A stretch of 64,000 bases of DNA from Clostridiales bacterium (GTDB lineage Bacteria > Bacillota > Clostridia > Saccharofermentanales > Saccharofermentanaceae), in contig JAFWQC010000019.1 of NCBI GenBank assembly GCA_017509245.1, forward strand, positions 108,495 to 172,494, in the 5' to 3' direction. A program made the position numbers and the translations under genes. The notes beneath the pieces are model-generated. The model had not been told where the DNA came from, made no database searches, and saw only the letters and a program-made list of their open reading frames with translations. How positions within the stretch are numbered: position 1 is the stretch's first letter; each line of letters starts with the position of its first letter. This document shows positions 1-8,128 of the stretch, piece by piece.

Positions 1-1
1 A

Positions 2-1012
2 CTTTTAGACCGTGTTAAGGCTTCTCTTGATGAAGCGGGAATACCTTATGCCGAACTTGGCGGCGTTAAGCCCAATCCCAGGAGCGGACTTGTTTATGAG
101 GGTATCGATATCTGCCGTAAGGAAGGCATAGATTTTGTGCTCGCAGTAGGCGGCGGAAGTTCCATCGATTCATCCAAGGCAATTGCAGCAGGCGCTGTAT
201 ATGACGGCGATTTCTGGGATTTCTACTGCGGAAAGCCAATAGACAAAGCACTTCCCGTGGGAACGGTTCTTACCATTGCCGCAGCAGGAAGTGAGGGTTC
301 GGGTGACTCGGTCATCACAAAGGAAGAAGGCATGTATAAGCGCGGTGCCAGCGGTGAGGGAATAAGACCCAGATTCAGCATCCTGAATCCCGAACTTACA
401 CAAACACTTCCCCCTTACCAGACAGCATGCGGAATAACCGACATCATGGCGCATCTTTACGAGCGTTATCTTACGAATTCAAAAGATGTCGAAGTAACTG
501 ACCGTCTTATCGAGGCGCTCCTCATTACAATGAAGAACGAAGGTCCCAAGGTCATTGCTGATCCCAATGATTACGAAGCACGCGCAAACATAATGTGGGC
601 AGGCACCATGGCTCATACGAATTCCTGTGGTGTCGGAAGATCACAGGACTGGAACAGCCACAATATCGAGCATGAATTATCAGCTCTCTACGACTGCGCA
701 CATGGAGCAGGTCTCGCTGTCACGATGCCTGCGGTCTTCAAGTACGTAATGAACCACGATATTGCAAGATTTGAGCAGGCTGCAAAACGCGTCTGGGGTG
801 TTGAAACGGCAGAGGAAGGCATCGATGCATTTAAGAACTTCCTTATCTCAATCGGTATGCCTTCCACATTAGGTGAGCTTGGAGGAAAGGAAGAAGATAT
901 TCCCACGCTCGTGAAGAACCTCTGCTATGGCGACGGCAGAACGGGCACGATCTCCGGCTTTGTTACGCTTAATGAAGACGACTGCACGAAGATCTATCAG
1001 GCAATGTTATGA
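2..1012 (+). CDS. Iron-containing alcohol dehydrogenase, 5' end outside window
   Basis: Group III (iron-dependent) alcohol dehydrogenase, cytoplasmic, interconverting an aldehyde and an alcohol with NAD(P)H. The reading frame is open from base 2, so the gene starts upstream of the window; the first ATG at 137 is internal. The nucleotide-binding motif [15 protein letters not shown] lies at about 143-187, and the family's C-terminal signature with metal-binding histidines ([19 protein letters not shown]) is encoded near 665-720. The closest type is the NADH-dependent butanol dehydrogenase group, judged from the overall pattern only; substrate cannot be told. A macro-domain gene follows 28 bp downstream, and LuxE/LuxC-like genes that would make an aldehyde lie 1.3 kb further on, but whether this enzyme uses that product is conjecture. 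Confidence 0.9.
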   Translation, partial: LLDRVKASLDEAGIPYAELGGVKPNPRSGLVYEGIDICRKEGIDFVLAVGGGSSIDSSKAIAAGAVYDGDFWDFYCGKPIDKALPVGTVLTIAAAGSEGSGDSVITKEEGMYKRGASGEGIRPRFSILNPELTQTLPPYQTACGITDIMAHLYERYLTNSKDVEVTDRLIEALLITMKNEGPKVIADPNDYEARANIMWAGTMAHTNSCGVGRSQDWNSHNIEHELSALYDCAHGAGLAVTMPAVFKYVMNHDIARFEQAAKRVWGVETAEEGIDAFKNFLISIGMPSTLGELGGKEEDIPTLVKNLCYGDGRTGTISGFVTLNEDDCTKIYQAML

Positions 1013-1040
1013 GATAAAATCTATACGGGAGGTGGACTTT

Positions 1041-1556
1041 ATGAGCAGCATAAAGATCCGAAAGATCAGCATAACCGTCCTTGATACGGATGCCATCGTT
1101 AATGCTGCAAATAGCCATCTTCTTATGGGAGGCGGTGTCTGCGGTGCCATCTTCAGCTGCGCAGGAGCAGTAAGGCTTCAGGCTGCCTGTGCAAAGATCG
1201 GAGGATGCAGGACCGGTGATGCAGTTATAACTCCGGGTTTTGATCTTCCCGCCAAATACGTCATTCATGCAGTAGGACCAATCTGGCGCGGTGGCAATAA
1301 CAATGAGCCGGAGCTTCTGTACAGCGCATATAAAAGATCACTTGAAGTTGCCAGGGAAAACGGCTGTCATTCCATAGCATTCCCGCTAATATCCGCGGGC
1401 ATTTACGGATATCCTCTTGATGGGGCATGGGACAGGGCAATCACGGCATGCAGGGACTTTCTTGAGACAAACAAGGATTATGAAATGGACATAATCTTCG
1501 CGGTTATTGACGACGGCATTCTGGCTGCCGGAGAGAAGATCCTTGAGAGTAACTGA
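1041..1556 (+). CDS. Macro-domain protein (ADP-ribose binding or hydrolase)
   Basis: 171-residue single macro domain. It has the hallmark N-terminal motif [20 protein letters not shown] (usual form [21 protein letters not shown]) and the later loops [10 protein letters not shown] and [12 protein letters not shown]. Macro domains of this type bind ADP-ribose and commonly remove ADP-ribose from proteins or deacetylate O-acetyl-ADP-ribose in the cytoplasm. The ATG at 1041 was chosen because GGGAGGTGG lies about 5-12 bases upstream and the macro fold begins immediately; the longer frame from 927 runs through the end of the dehydrogenase gene. It probably forms an operon with the dehydrogenase. 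The catalytic-loop aspartate of the canonical GGGGVDGAI motif is cysteine here, so activity is less certain than the fold. Confidence 0.88.
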   Translation: MSSIKIRKISITVLDTDAIVNAANSHLLMGGGVCGAIFSCAGAVRLQAACAKIGGCRTGDAVITPGFDLPAKYVIHAVGPIWRGGNNNEPELLYSAYKRSLEVARENGCHSIAFPLISAGIYGYPLDGAWDRAITACRDFLETNKDYEMDIIFAVIDDGILAAGEKILESN

Positions 1557-1581
1557 GAAGAACAGACAGACCGGCATACCC

Positions 1582-2220
1582 ATGAGTCACATAAATCCCT
1601 TTGTCTCAATATCAAACAGATTATCCTGCAGGCGCGACGCGCGTCTGGACAGGAAGATCTGCGGCATGGAACTTGGAGCATTTGTTCCCACGCCATACGG
1701 CGAAAGCCACGGCGCCACAGGCAGCCAGTCGGCTCCATACCTGGGTCTCGGCGTCGTGCTTAAAGACCTGAAGGCAACACCCGAAGATTCCATCATTGAC
1801 ATAGGCTGCGGCAAAGGCCGTATCCTGGCTTATCTTGCAAGCCTCGGCCTTCCCTGTAAGATCACAGGCATCGAGATCAATCCCGAAGTCTGTGAGGTCG
1901 CAAAGGCCTGGACTTCACGGCGTCATCCGGATATCGAGGTTATAGAAGGAGACGCTTACGGTCTTGATTTTGACGATTACACCATAATGATCATGTACCG
2001 CCCGATGGAGACCGACACCTTCATAGGCTTTATCGAGCAACTCGAAAATTCCCTCACCCACAACATAAAGCTTTACTACTATGCCGACGGCCAGAGCGGT
2101 TATGTCCTTAACGGCAGGCCCGGCTGGAATCTTATCGAGCGCCACGACATCTACCGCGTCAAAGGTTATTACATCCACAAAGTACCGCAGAGGTATTCGG
2201 TCTGGGAATACAGGTGCTGA
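1582..2220 (+). CDS. Class I SAM-dependent methyltransferase-like protein
   Basis: 212 residues. A Rossmann-fold methyltransferase motif I (IIDIGCGKGRILAYLASLG) sits near residues 70-90, followed by the acidic motif II residue in ITGIEINPEVC and motif EVIEGDAYGLDFDDY, consistent with S-adenosylmethionine binding. The substrate is unknown. It begins 25 bases after the macro-domain stop, so it is probably co-transcribed. The start is uncertain: ATG 1582 has no good ribosome binding site, and the frame is open further upstream (in-frame ATG 1507) and also offers an internal ATG near 1669. Small methyltransferases of this kind act on many substrates, so no function is assigned. Confidence 0.8.
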   Translation: MSHINPFVSISNRLSCRRDARLDRKICGMELGAFVPTPYGESHGATGSQSAPYLGLGVVLKDLKATPEDSIIDIGCGKGRILAYLASLGLPCKITGIEINPEVCEVAKAWTSRRHPDIEVIEGDAYGLDFDDYTIMIMYRPMETDTFIGFIEQLENSLTHNIKLYYYADGQSGYVLNGRPGWNLIERHDIYRVKGYYIHKVPQRYSVWEYRC

Positions 2221-2332
2221 TGCGCCTTACGGGTCAGGCGGCAGGGGAGATATTGCTTTTCGAGCCCTGCGGAAAACAATCTGATATAATTGTCATGTCG
2301 GGTTTGGCTTTCATATTGAGGGGTTAAGGGAC

Positions 2333-3436
2333 ATGAAACTTCGAAGAAAACTATTCTCAAGCAAGAATCCATATGACAGCTCAAAGGGTGAGCTTTTTCT
2401 CAATGCATGTAAAGAGAATTACGATCACCTGATCACGCATTGTAATGACTACAAAAAGATCTCTGAGGGACTGGGTGTCCGTTCATCTGCTGACATAAAA
2501 AGTGCTGCGGATATTCCTGTCCTTACGACTATGCTGATGAAGCAGCACGATTTCCGTGCGGGGCCGTATTTGATCATCGCATCTTCTTCAGGCACGAGCG
2601 GCCATGCAAGCCATATTCCTTTCGAGCTCAGTTCGCTCTGGTCCGGTCTTAAGATGTGCATAAGGATAACGAGATTCTACGGTCTTATGTCTCCTAAGCC
2701 ATGCCGCTATATCGTTATGGGTTATAAGCCCCGCATCAAAAACACTGCGGCAGTTGCAAAGACAGCATACCTGACGACAATGCTGACTCCGGCGATAAGC
2801 CGCAAATATATCCTGAAGTATACAAAGAGCGGTTATGTTCCGGACTTTGACAGCATAATCGAGGTGCTCAAAAAATACGAGAAGAAAAAGGCCCCGGTGC
2901 GTTTCATGGGGTTCCCGTCATATACATTTTTCCTGTTCCAGATCCTGGATAAGAAAGGGCTCTATTTTAAGCTCCCTAAGGGCTCGAAGATAATGCTCGG
3001 AGGCGGATGGAAGCAGTTCTACCGCGAGGCCGCAGACAAGGAAACGTTCTACAAGATGGCAAAGAAAACACTTGGCGTCGATGAGGAGAACATCGTGGAA
3101 TTCTTCGGCGCGGTCGAGCACCCGATACTGTACACATCATGCCCGGGCCATCATTTCCATGTGCCCGTATACAGCAATATCATCATAAGGGATCCTGATA
3201 CATTAGAGCCCCTGGAACACGGAAAGACCGGCCTTGTAAATCTCATCTCACCGCTTTGCAAAGCCGCTCCGATCCTTTCTGTCATGACCGACGATCTGGG
3301 TATCCTTCACGACGGTTCGGAATGCACATGCGGCCTCGATGTACCGTACCTTGAGATCATCGGACGCGTCGCACCCGAGAACATCAAGACTTGTGCCGCA
3401 GGCGCTGCGGACATTCTTAAGGGGGTGAAGGTATGA
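2333..3436 (+). CDS. LuxE-like acyl-protein synthetase (ANL superfamily)
   Basis: 367 residues, about the length of LuxE (the ATP-dependent acyl-protein synthetase of the bacterial fatty-acid reductase complex). The adenylate-forming phosphate-binding loop is visible as SSSGTSGHASHIPF near residue 82, and a C-terminal TDDLGIL motif corresponds to the ribose-binding segment of the ANL family. A cysteine about 14 residues from the C-terminus (KTCAAGAAD) sits where LuxE carries its acyl-accepting cysteine; this is inference from position. The start ATG 2333 follows GGGGTTAAGGGAC. The stop overlaps the next start as ATGA, implying translational coupling with the LuxC-like reductase. Expected role: activate a carboxylic acid and hand it to the reductase. 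No luciferase genes are nearby. Confidence 0.82.
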   Translation: MKLRRKLFSSKNPYDSSKGELFLNACKENYDHLITHCNDYKKISEGLGVRSSADIKSAADIPVLTTMLMKQHDFRAGPYLIIASSSGTSGHASHIPFELSSLWSGLKMCIRITRFYGLMSPKPCRYIVMGYKPRIKNTAAVAKTAYLTTMLTPAISRKYILKYTKSGYVPDFDSIIEVLKKYEKKKAPVRFMGFPSYTFFLFQILDKKGLYFKLPKGSKIMLGGGWKQFYREAADKETFYKMAKKTLGVDEENIVEFFGAVEHPILYTSCPGHHFHVPVYSNIIIRDPDTLEPLEHGKTGLVNLISPLCKAAPILSVMTDDLGILHDGSECTCGLDVPYLEIIGRVAPENIKTCAAGAADILKGVKV

Positions 3437-4728
3437 TCCTCTACGGCGGCAAGACATATGAGAGCTCCGAGCAGAACAGGCTTCTTGCAGAACTTAAGGA
3501 AAGGATTCCTTCAATCCTGTCGGCCAAACCATTATCACCCGAAGTCGTCATCGACGCGGTCGTAAAGCTCCGCGATGACCTCCTTGAAGGTAAATTTGAC
3601 GATCTCCTGGAAACTTTGCCGCAGGAGATGGTCGGCACATATAAGAAGCAGGCAGTCTCGCTCCTTTCGAAGGAACATCTGCACATGAAGCTCAGGACAG
3701 AGCTGGGCAATACCGATGAATACATAACAGATCCCGTAGAAGGCTTCTCAAGGATCAAAGTCCGCAAGATGCCCCTTGGCGTGCTGTTCCACATCTCCGC
3801 TGGAAACATGGATTTCCTTCCCGCATATTCTCTTGCTGAAGGTCTCATGACCGGCAACATCAACATAGTAAAGCTTCCTTCGGCCGATAACGGACTGTCT
3901 TTAAAGCTCATCATGAAGCTCATTGAATACCGCCCCGAACTCTCCGATCATGTCTACATATTCGACACGCCTTCGACTGACATTCAGGGAATGCGCCAGA
4001 TGGCCGAACTCTCCAATGCCATAAGCGTTTGGGGCAGCGACATGGCCATTGAAGCCGTGCGCGGACTTGCGCCGACGGGCGTGAAGATCATCGAGTGGGG
4101 ACAGAAGCTTGGCTTCTGCTACATCTCAAAGCTTTCTGAAGTCAGAGATGCCGGCGCTGAACTTGAGGGCCTTGCCAAGCACATCGCTGCCACAAAGCAG
4201 CTTCTTTGCAGCAGCTGCCAGGTCATCTTTATCGATACAGATGATATGATTGAAGTCCGCTCATTTGCAGAGCGCTTCCTTCCCGTTCTCGAAAAGGCCG
4301 CCAACGCCAATGCATCGACTGAGATCGGCATCCGCGCAAGAGATACTCTGATCTCATACACGCAGCGTCTGAAGGCCTGCCTCGGCGAAGAGGAAAAGAG
4401 CGGGGACGTTCTCCGCGGAAGAGGCGTCAGCGTCATAATCTCCTCCGACAATTCGCTCGAATTGTCGCCCATGATGTGCAATGTTCTGGTCAAGCCATTG
4501 CCCCGCGCAAACACAGCACGAATGCTCTATGAATCAAGATATCATCTTCAGACGGCAGGTCTCATCTGCCCCGCTGAGGACCGCGATGAACTTACGGAAA
4601 TGCTCTTAAACGGCGGCCTCATCCGCGTCACAAAAGCCGCTGACATGAGCGCATATTTCCCGGGCGAAAGCCACGACGGCGACTACGCGCTCAGCAGATA
4701 CATGCGCACAGTGAATATTGAGATGTGA
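3433..4728 (+). CDS. LuxC-like acyl-CoA/acyl-protein reductase
   Basis: 431 residues, an aldehyde-dehydrogenase-superfamily protein of the LuxC type that reduces an activated acyl group to an aldehyde with NADPH. Visible family features are PLGVLFHISAGNMDFLPAYS near residue 117, the nucleotide-binding stretch NIVKLPSADNGLSLKL, the segment SVWGSDMAIEAVRGLAP, and a cysteine pair in KQLLCSSCQVIFID near residue 258, in the region of the LuxC catalytic cysteine. It overlaps the LuxE-like gene by four bases. With no luxA or luxB beside it, bioluminescence is unlikely; the pair more plausibly makes a fatty or branched aldehyde for another use, perhaps reduced onward by an alcohol dehydrogenase. No obvious terminator follows. 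Confidence 0.85.
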   Translation: MILYGGKTYESSEQNRLLAELKERIPSILSAKPLSPEVVIDAVVKLRDDLLEGKFDDLLETLPQEMVGTYKKQAVSLLSKEHLHMKLRTELGNTDEYITDPVEGFSRIKVRKMPLGVLFHISAGNMDFLPAYSLAEGLMTGNINIVKLPSADNGLSLKLIMKLIEYRPELSDHVYIFDTPSTDIQGMRQMAELSNAISVWGSDMAIEAVRGLAPTGVKIIEWGQKLGFCYISKLSEVRDAGAELEGLAKHIAATKQLLCSSCQVIFIDTDDMIEVRSFAERFLPVLEKAANANASTEIGIRARDTLISYTQRLKACLGEEEKSGDVLRGRGVSVIISSDNSLELSPMMCNVLVKPLPRANTARMLYESRYHLQTAGLICPAEDRDELTEMLLNGGLIRVTKAADMSAYFPGESHDGDYALSRYMRTVNIEM

Positions 4729-4918
4729 TTGGCGAGGAAAGCCGCTCAATCTTGATAATGCAGGCCTGAAGATCCAGGTTCTTCGGTGAATCCCTGTTAA
4801 CCCGAATGCAGCCTGCTCAAATACTTTTCGCAATTCGCCCGAAAAACACCACTCCCAAGCCCGGCGCTTCATCTCTTGATGTCCGGCTTCATAAGATCGT
4901 CACCCACCCAATGGAAAA

Positions 4919-4954
4919 GCCGACTCAAGCCGGTATGAAACAGCTTGAGTCGGC
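4919..4954. repeat. Perfect 12-bp inverted repeat
   Basis: Arms GCCGACTCAAGC (4919-4930) and GCTTGAGTCGGC (4943-4954) are perfect complements around a 12-base loop. No T-run follows on either strand. It could be an RNA hairpin at a transcript end or a protein-binding palindrome. Confidence 0.7.
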
Positions 4955-4999
4955 AATTGGAGAGAGTGTATGAAGGTTGGCTGGTTAATGAAATCCCGA

Positions 5000-5028
5000 C
5001 TTGAATTGCGATCCTTACGCAGTTCAAG
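5000..5028. repeat. Imperfect 11-bp inverted repeat
   Basis: Arms CTTGAATTGCG (5000-5010) and CGCAGTTCAAG (5018-5028) pair with one wobble around a 7-base loop. The right arm and following bases resemble the left arm and loop of the hairpin at 4919, suggesting a duplicated element. Confidence 0.55.
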
Positions 5029-5085
5029 CCGGTCTATGAGAGGGGTATGGTTTGGTCTTTTTGTGACCTCCCCATGGGGAAAACT

Positions 5086-6204
5086 TTATTCGTACTTAAA
5101 CTCGTGTTCATCGGTATCTTCCGTCAGATTATAATAGTAGATAATATTCTCAGCTGCATCAAACCGCTTACAATACGTTAAATCAGGTAATCTGTATGTC
5201 GCATCGTCCGCGGTGAAATCATACTCTGTGCAGTCCTTTCCGTAGAAATATCTTTGGGTTATCAGAGGGACTTCGGTAAGCTCAGGCGGATAATCCGCAT
5301 TGGCCCTGTCCTCGTCCGTCATCAGGAAATAATCCAGGATCAGGTCGTCGTTGCCCACATATTCGGACTTAAGTGCCCAGGTAACGTCGATGTGATAGCC
5401 TTTTCCGTTGAGATCGACGAATGTCCACGCGTGATAGCCGAGACCCTTGCCGGTGCCGAAATTCTGTACCTGGATGGCATTTACTCCGCACTGCATGAGA
5501 AGATAGGCGTACCATGCACCGAAATCCGCGCAGACGCCTCTTTTATATCTGAGGCATGCGCCGCCGGAGCCGTCTTCCATGCGGTCGAGCGTGCCGTCAT
5601 GATCGTATGTGTAATTTGAAGCGATGTAATCGTAGAGAGCAAGGCAGATCTCAAAGTCACTGTAATCAGGCTTGATATAATCGTTCTTGATCTCTTCAAC
5701 CTGCTCAATGAATGAATTCTGTCTCTGAAGGAATTCGCCAACGGACTTCTTATAGTAGATATGTCCGGTTCCGTTCTCATATGAAGGGTCACCGTCGTTG
5801 CCCTCACTGGTTATCTGGCAGCATGCCACAGGGTAGAGCTGGTTGAGCGTAACGCCATTCATGCACCAGTTGTAGACTTCCTCGTTTGCACATTCAAAGG
5901 TATCCTTGCCTTCCATGAGCGCGTCGCAAAGATTGAAGAACGAGTCGCGGTATTCATCGCCGTAAACATCGTAAAGAATGGATGAGTAAGCATGTGGATT
6001 GAATGCAAGCGAAACATTTTCCACAGAAGTTGTCTCATTTGTGGTCTCGATCTCAAGAGGTCCCGCGCCCGGAGTTGACTCAGTGGCAGCGGAGGTAATT
6101 TCTGTTGTATCCGTCAGATCAGAAGACTTGGCTTTATTGCAGCCTGACAATGCCACAGCCGCAATAAGAGATACAGAAACTAATCTGATATAGGTGTTTT
6201 TCAA
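5086..6204 (-). CDS. Lipoprotein with transglutaminase-like domain
   Basis: 372 residues. A lipoprotein signal (MKNTYIRLVSVSLIAAVALSGC, lipobox LSGC) is followed by a Thr/Ser/Glu-rich linker, then a transglutaminase-like core. The papain-type triad is visible: Cys in GGACLRYKRGVCADFGAW, His in LGYHAWTFVDLNGKGY and Asp in HIDVTWALKS. Proteins of this architecture sit outside the membrane and act as peptidases or amidases rather than true transglutaminases; the substrate is unknown. The gene stands alone, convergent with the LuxC-like gene, with a nested palindrome 36-88 bp upstream of its start that may be part of its leader or operator. The signal peptide fixes the start. Confidence 0.88.
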   Translation of the reverse strand: MKNTYIRLVSVSLIAAVALSGCNKAKSSDLTDTTEITSAATESTPGAGPLEIETTNETTSVENVSLAFNPHAYSSILYDVYGDEYRDSFFNLCDALMEGKDTFECANEEVYNWCMNGVTLNQLYPVACCQITSEGNDGDPSYENGTGHIYYKKSVGEFLQRQNSFIEQVEEIKNDYIKPDYSDFEICLALYDYIASNYTYDHDGTLDRMEDGSGGACLRYKRGVCADFGAWYAYLLMQCGVNAIQVQNFGTGKGLGYHAWTFVDLNGKGYHIDVTWALKSEYVGNDDLILDYFLMTDEDRANADYPPELTEVPLITQRYFYGKDCTEYDFTADDATYRLPDLTYCKRFDAAENIIYYYNLTEDTDEHEFKYE

Positions 6205-6240
6205 TTTACTCTTCCTACTTTCCCGTTTACCGGCACCTCG

Positions 6241-6292
6241 GGAAGCGCTGATTCTGGTTCAGCGCACACAACCTGAAACGATCAGCGCTTCC
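6241..6292. repeat. Perfect 12-bp palindrome arms with nested inner stem
   Basis: Arms GGAAGCGCTGAT (6241-6252) and ATCAGCGCTTCC (6281-6292) are exact complements. Inside, GTTCAG and CTGAA can form a further stem. It lies upstream of the minus-strand lipoprotein start at 6204 and upstream of the plus-strand promoter at 6400. A looser relative occurs at 6601-6650. Confidence 0.7.
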
Positions 6293-6399
6293 TTATGCCA
6301 ACAGCATTATATCCCCGTTTCTTTTTCCAATTGCGGGATTGGTGAGTGAAGCGTGTGTGAAACATGTGTGAGAACTGTGTCAAACCCTTTACCCGGCGC

Positions 6400-6428
6400 T
6401 TGACGCACGGCGGTTCGTGCTGTATTAT
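6400..6428 (+). promoter_or_regulatory. Sigma-70-type promoter for the ABC-F leader transcript
   Basis: TTGACG (6400-6405), 17-bp spacer, TATTAT (6423-6428). It is about 34 bp upstream of the leader-peptide ATG and 240 bp upstream of the ABC-F start, giving a long 5' leader RNA. Confidence 0.7.
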
Positions 6429-6461
6429 CACGGCTGAAATCTTACAAACGGAGGAACACCA

Positions 6462-6482
6462 ATGAGAAAGACCATCTGCTGA
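6462..6482 (+). CDS. Six-codon leader peptide (MRKTIC)
   Basis: A tiny reading frame, Met-Arg-Lys-Thr-Ile-Cys-stop, with a strong ribosome binding site GGAGG at 6450-6454, 7 bases before the ATG. It lies between a good promoter and an intrinsic terminator, all upstream of an ABC-F ribosomal protection gene. Such genes in Bacillota are known to be controlled by ribosome-mediated attenuation, in which an antibiotic-stalled ribosome on a short upstream frame prevents terminator formation. The role here is inferred from that arrangement; the peptide itself has no recognisable homology. Confidence 0.65.
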   Translation: MRKTIC

Positions 6483-6545
6483 TAGTTTAATAACTGCCTC
6501 GCGGATAAGTCTGTTTTTGTGTGTTCATTTATATTGTATTTTTAT

Positions 6546-6578
6546 AAGCCGCGGCCGCTACTATAAGTCGCGGCTTTT
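6546..6578 (+). terminator. Intrinsic terminator / attenuator upstream of ABC-F
   Basis: Stem AAGCCGCG (6546-6553) with CGCGGCTT (6569-6576), 15-base loop, ending in TTTT (6575-6578). The upstream segment CGCGG at 6500-6504, just after the leader peptide stop, can pair with CCGCG of the left arm and could act as an anti-terminator. Confidence 0.7.
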
Positions 6579-6600
6579 GATTTATCCGGCAGAGGAATAA

Positions 6601-6650
6601 GGGAAACACTGATAGATCCTGACGCACATCCTGATCCATCAGCGGTCCCC
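6601..6650 (+). repeat. Imperfect hairpin just before the ABC-F ribosome binding site
   Basis: Left GGGAAACACTGAT (6601-6613) and right ATCAGCGGTCCCC (6638-6650) pair imperfectly, with an inner GATCCTGA/TCCTGATC element. It ends 4 bases before the Shine-Dalgarno AAGGAG (6655-6660). The outer sequence resembles the palindrome at 6241-6292. It may influence translation of the ABC-F gene. Confidence 0.5.
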
Positions 6651-6667
6651 TCAAAAGGAGAATCAAT

Positions 6668-8128
6668 ATGCCAATAATTAGTATCAACAATCTGACATTC
6701 GGTTACGACGGGTCCGAGAAGACCCTTTTCGACAACGTTACCATAACTCTCGACACCTCATGGAAGCTCGCTCTGGCGGGCCGCAACGGCAGAGGCAAGA
6801 CCACATTCTTCAAGCTTCTGCGAGGCGAGCTCCCCTACGGCGGCACCATCACGGGAGTGCCTGAGACCATTCTTTTCCCTATGTCCGGCCTGCCCGAAAA
6901 TGAGGACTGGAGGGTCCGCAAGGAATTAAGCCTCATGGGCGCCGACCCCGACATCATGTGGCGTCCAATGGAAACCCTGTCAGGCGGCGAGCGCACCAAG
7001 CTCATGCTCGCAAACCTCTTTGCCGCCGACGGCATCTACCCCCTGATCGACGAGCCCACGAATCATCTCGACCGTGTCGGACGTGAGGCTGTCGCCGACT
7101 ACCTCGCATCAAAGGACGGCTTTATCCTGATCTCACATGACCGCGCCTTCCTAGACCGCTGCACCGACCACACGCTGGTAATAACCAAGACCGGCCTTGA
7201 GCTCGTTGCCGCATCTTATTCCGTGTGGTGGGAGAACAACGAGCAGCGCATGGAGAGTGAGCGCGCACGGAACGACCAGCTCAAAAAAGAGATGAGTTCT
7301 ATCGATGCCGCCATGAAGAAGAATGCCAGGTGGTCTTCAAAAGCCGAAGGGTATAAGAACAGGAGCAAGGCTCCCTCCAAAGTGGCCGAGGATCATTTTC
7401 GAAGGGCGTACGAGGCAGAGAAAGCGCGCAAACTTATGTCTGCCGCCAAGAACTTAGAGCGCAGGAACGAGCGCAAGATGGAGGAGAAGCAGGGTCTTCT
7501 AAAAGACCTGGAACGCTCCGAGAAGCTCAAGATAACGGGCACCGAGCACCACAATAAAACTCCTGTAATTCTTAAGGATGTAACCCTGATGCGTTACGGC
7601 GAGCCGGTTGTGAATGGTTTTGCCCTCACGGTCGGGCGCGGAGAGAAGATCTCTTTGCAGGGCAAGAACGGGTGCGGCAAGAGCACTCTCATCAAGTATC
7701 TGGCAGGGCTGGGTGAAGACGAAGGCATCACTGCTTCAGGAGACATATATATCGCGCCCGGCCTGAAGATCTCATACGTGGGCCAGGACACTTCTTCTCT
7801 GGTGGGGTCACTTTATGACATTGCCGATGACCGCGGCGTGGACAAGACTCAGTTCAGCACTGTCCTGATCAAGATGGGATTTACCAAGGAGATGCTCTAC
7901 CGCGACGTCGCTGCGCTCTCGCTCGGCCAGAAGAAATTCGTCATGATCGCGCTCTCGCTGTGCGAGCAGGCCGACCTCTATCTGTGGGATGAGCCCTTGA
8001 ATTATATTGATGTCTACATGCGCCGGGAAATCGAGCGTCTGGTCAAAGATAACAATGTTACAATGCTCTTCGTAGAGCACGACAGGACCTTCTCGGAGGC
8101 TGTGGCTGACAGGGAAGTGAAGATGTGA
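6668..8128 (+). CDS. ABC-F ribosomal protection protein (antibiotic-resistance type)
   Basis: 486 residues with two ATP-binding cassettes and no membrane segments. Cassette 1: Walker A GRNGRGKT (38-45), signature LSGGERTKL, Walker B LIDEPTNHLD. A charged linker (about 190-285) follows, then cassette 2: Walker A GKNGCGKST, degenerate signature LSLGQKKFV, Walker B LYLWDEPLNYID. The second-cassette form (SLGQKK with WDEPLNYIDV) is typical of the Vga/Lsa/Msr-like antibiotic-resistance ABC-F proteins, which bind the ribosomal E site and dislodge macrolides, lincosamides, pleuromutilins or related drugs. Which drug class cannot be read from the sequence. The upstream leader peptide and terminator strongly suggest inducible expression by attenuation. 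The start is supported by AAGGAG eight bases upstream. Confidence 0.9.
   Translation: MPIISINNLTFGYDGSEKTLFDNVTITLDTSWKLALAGRNGRGKTTFFKLLRGELPYGGTITGVPETILFPMSGLPENEDWRVRKELSLMGADPDIMWRPMETLSGGERTKLMLANLFAADGIYPLIDEPTNHLDRVGREAVADYLASKDGFILISHDRAFLDRCTDHTLVITKTGLELVAASYSVWWENNEQRMESERARNDQLKKEMSSIDAAMKKNARWSSKAEGYKNRSKAPSKVAEDHFRRAYEAEKARKLMSAAKNLERRNERKMEEKQGLLKDLERSEKLKITGTEHHNKTPVILKDVTLMRYGEPVVNGFALTVGRGEKISLQGKNGCGKSTLIKYLAGLGEDEGITASGDIYIAPGLKISYVGQDTSSLVGSLYDIADDRGVDKTQFSTVLIKMGFTKEMLYRDVAALSLGQKKFVMIALSLCEQADLYLWDEPLNYIDVYMRREIERLVKDNNVTMLFVEHDRTFSEAVADREVKM

Larger units (their letters stand above)
4729..5085. other. Intergenic region with two related hairpins
   Basis: 357 bases between the LuxC-like gene and the convergent transglutaminase-type lipoprotein. 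No convincing gene is seen. The second half holds two inverted repeats (listed separately) that share the string CAAGCCGGT followed closely by ATGA. Neither has a run of T typical of an intrinsic terminator, so the 3' ends of the flanking transcripts are not explained. Confidence 0.5.

Noticed and set aside
3441..3923. 160-codon open frame on minus strand
   Set aside because: Shadow of the LuxC-like gene; Ser/Arg-rich and without any domain pattern.
2333..4728. Bioluminescence operon
   Set aside because: No luxA, luxB or luxD near; only the reductase pair is present.
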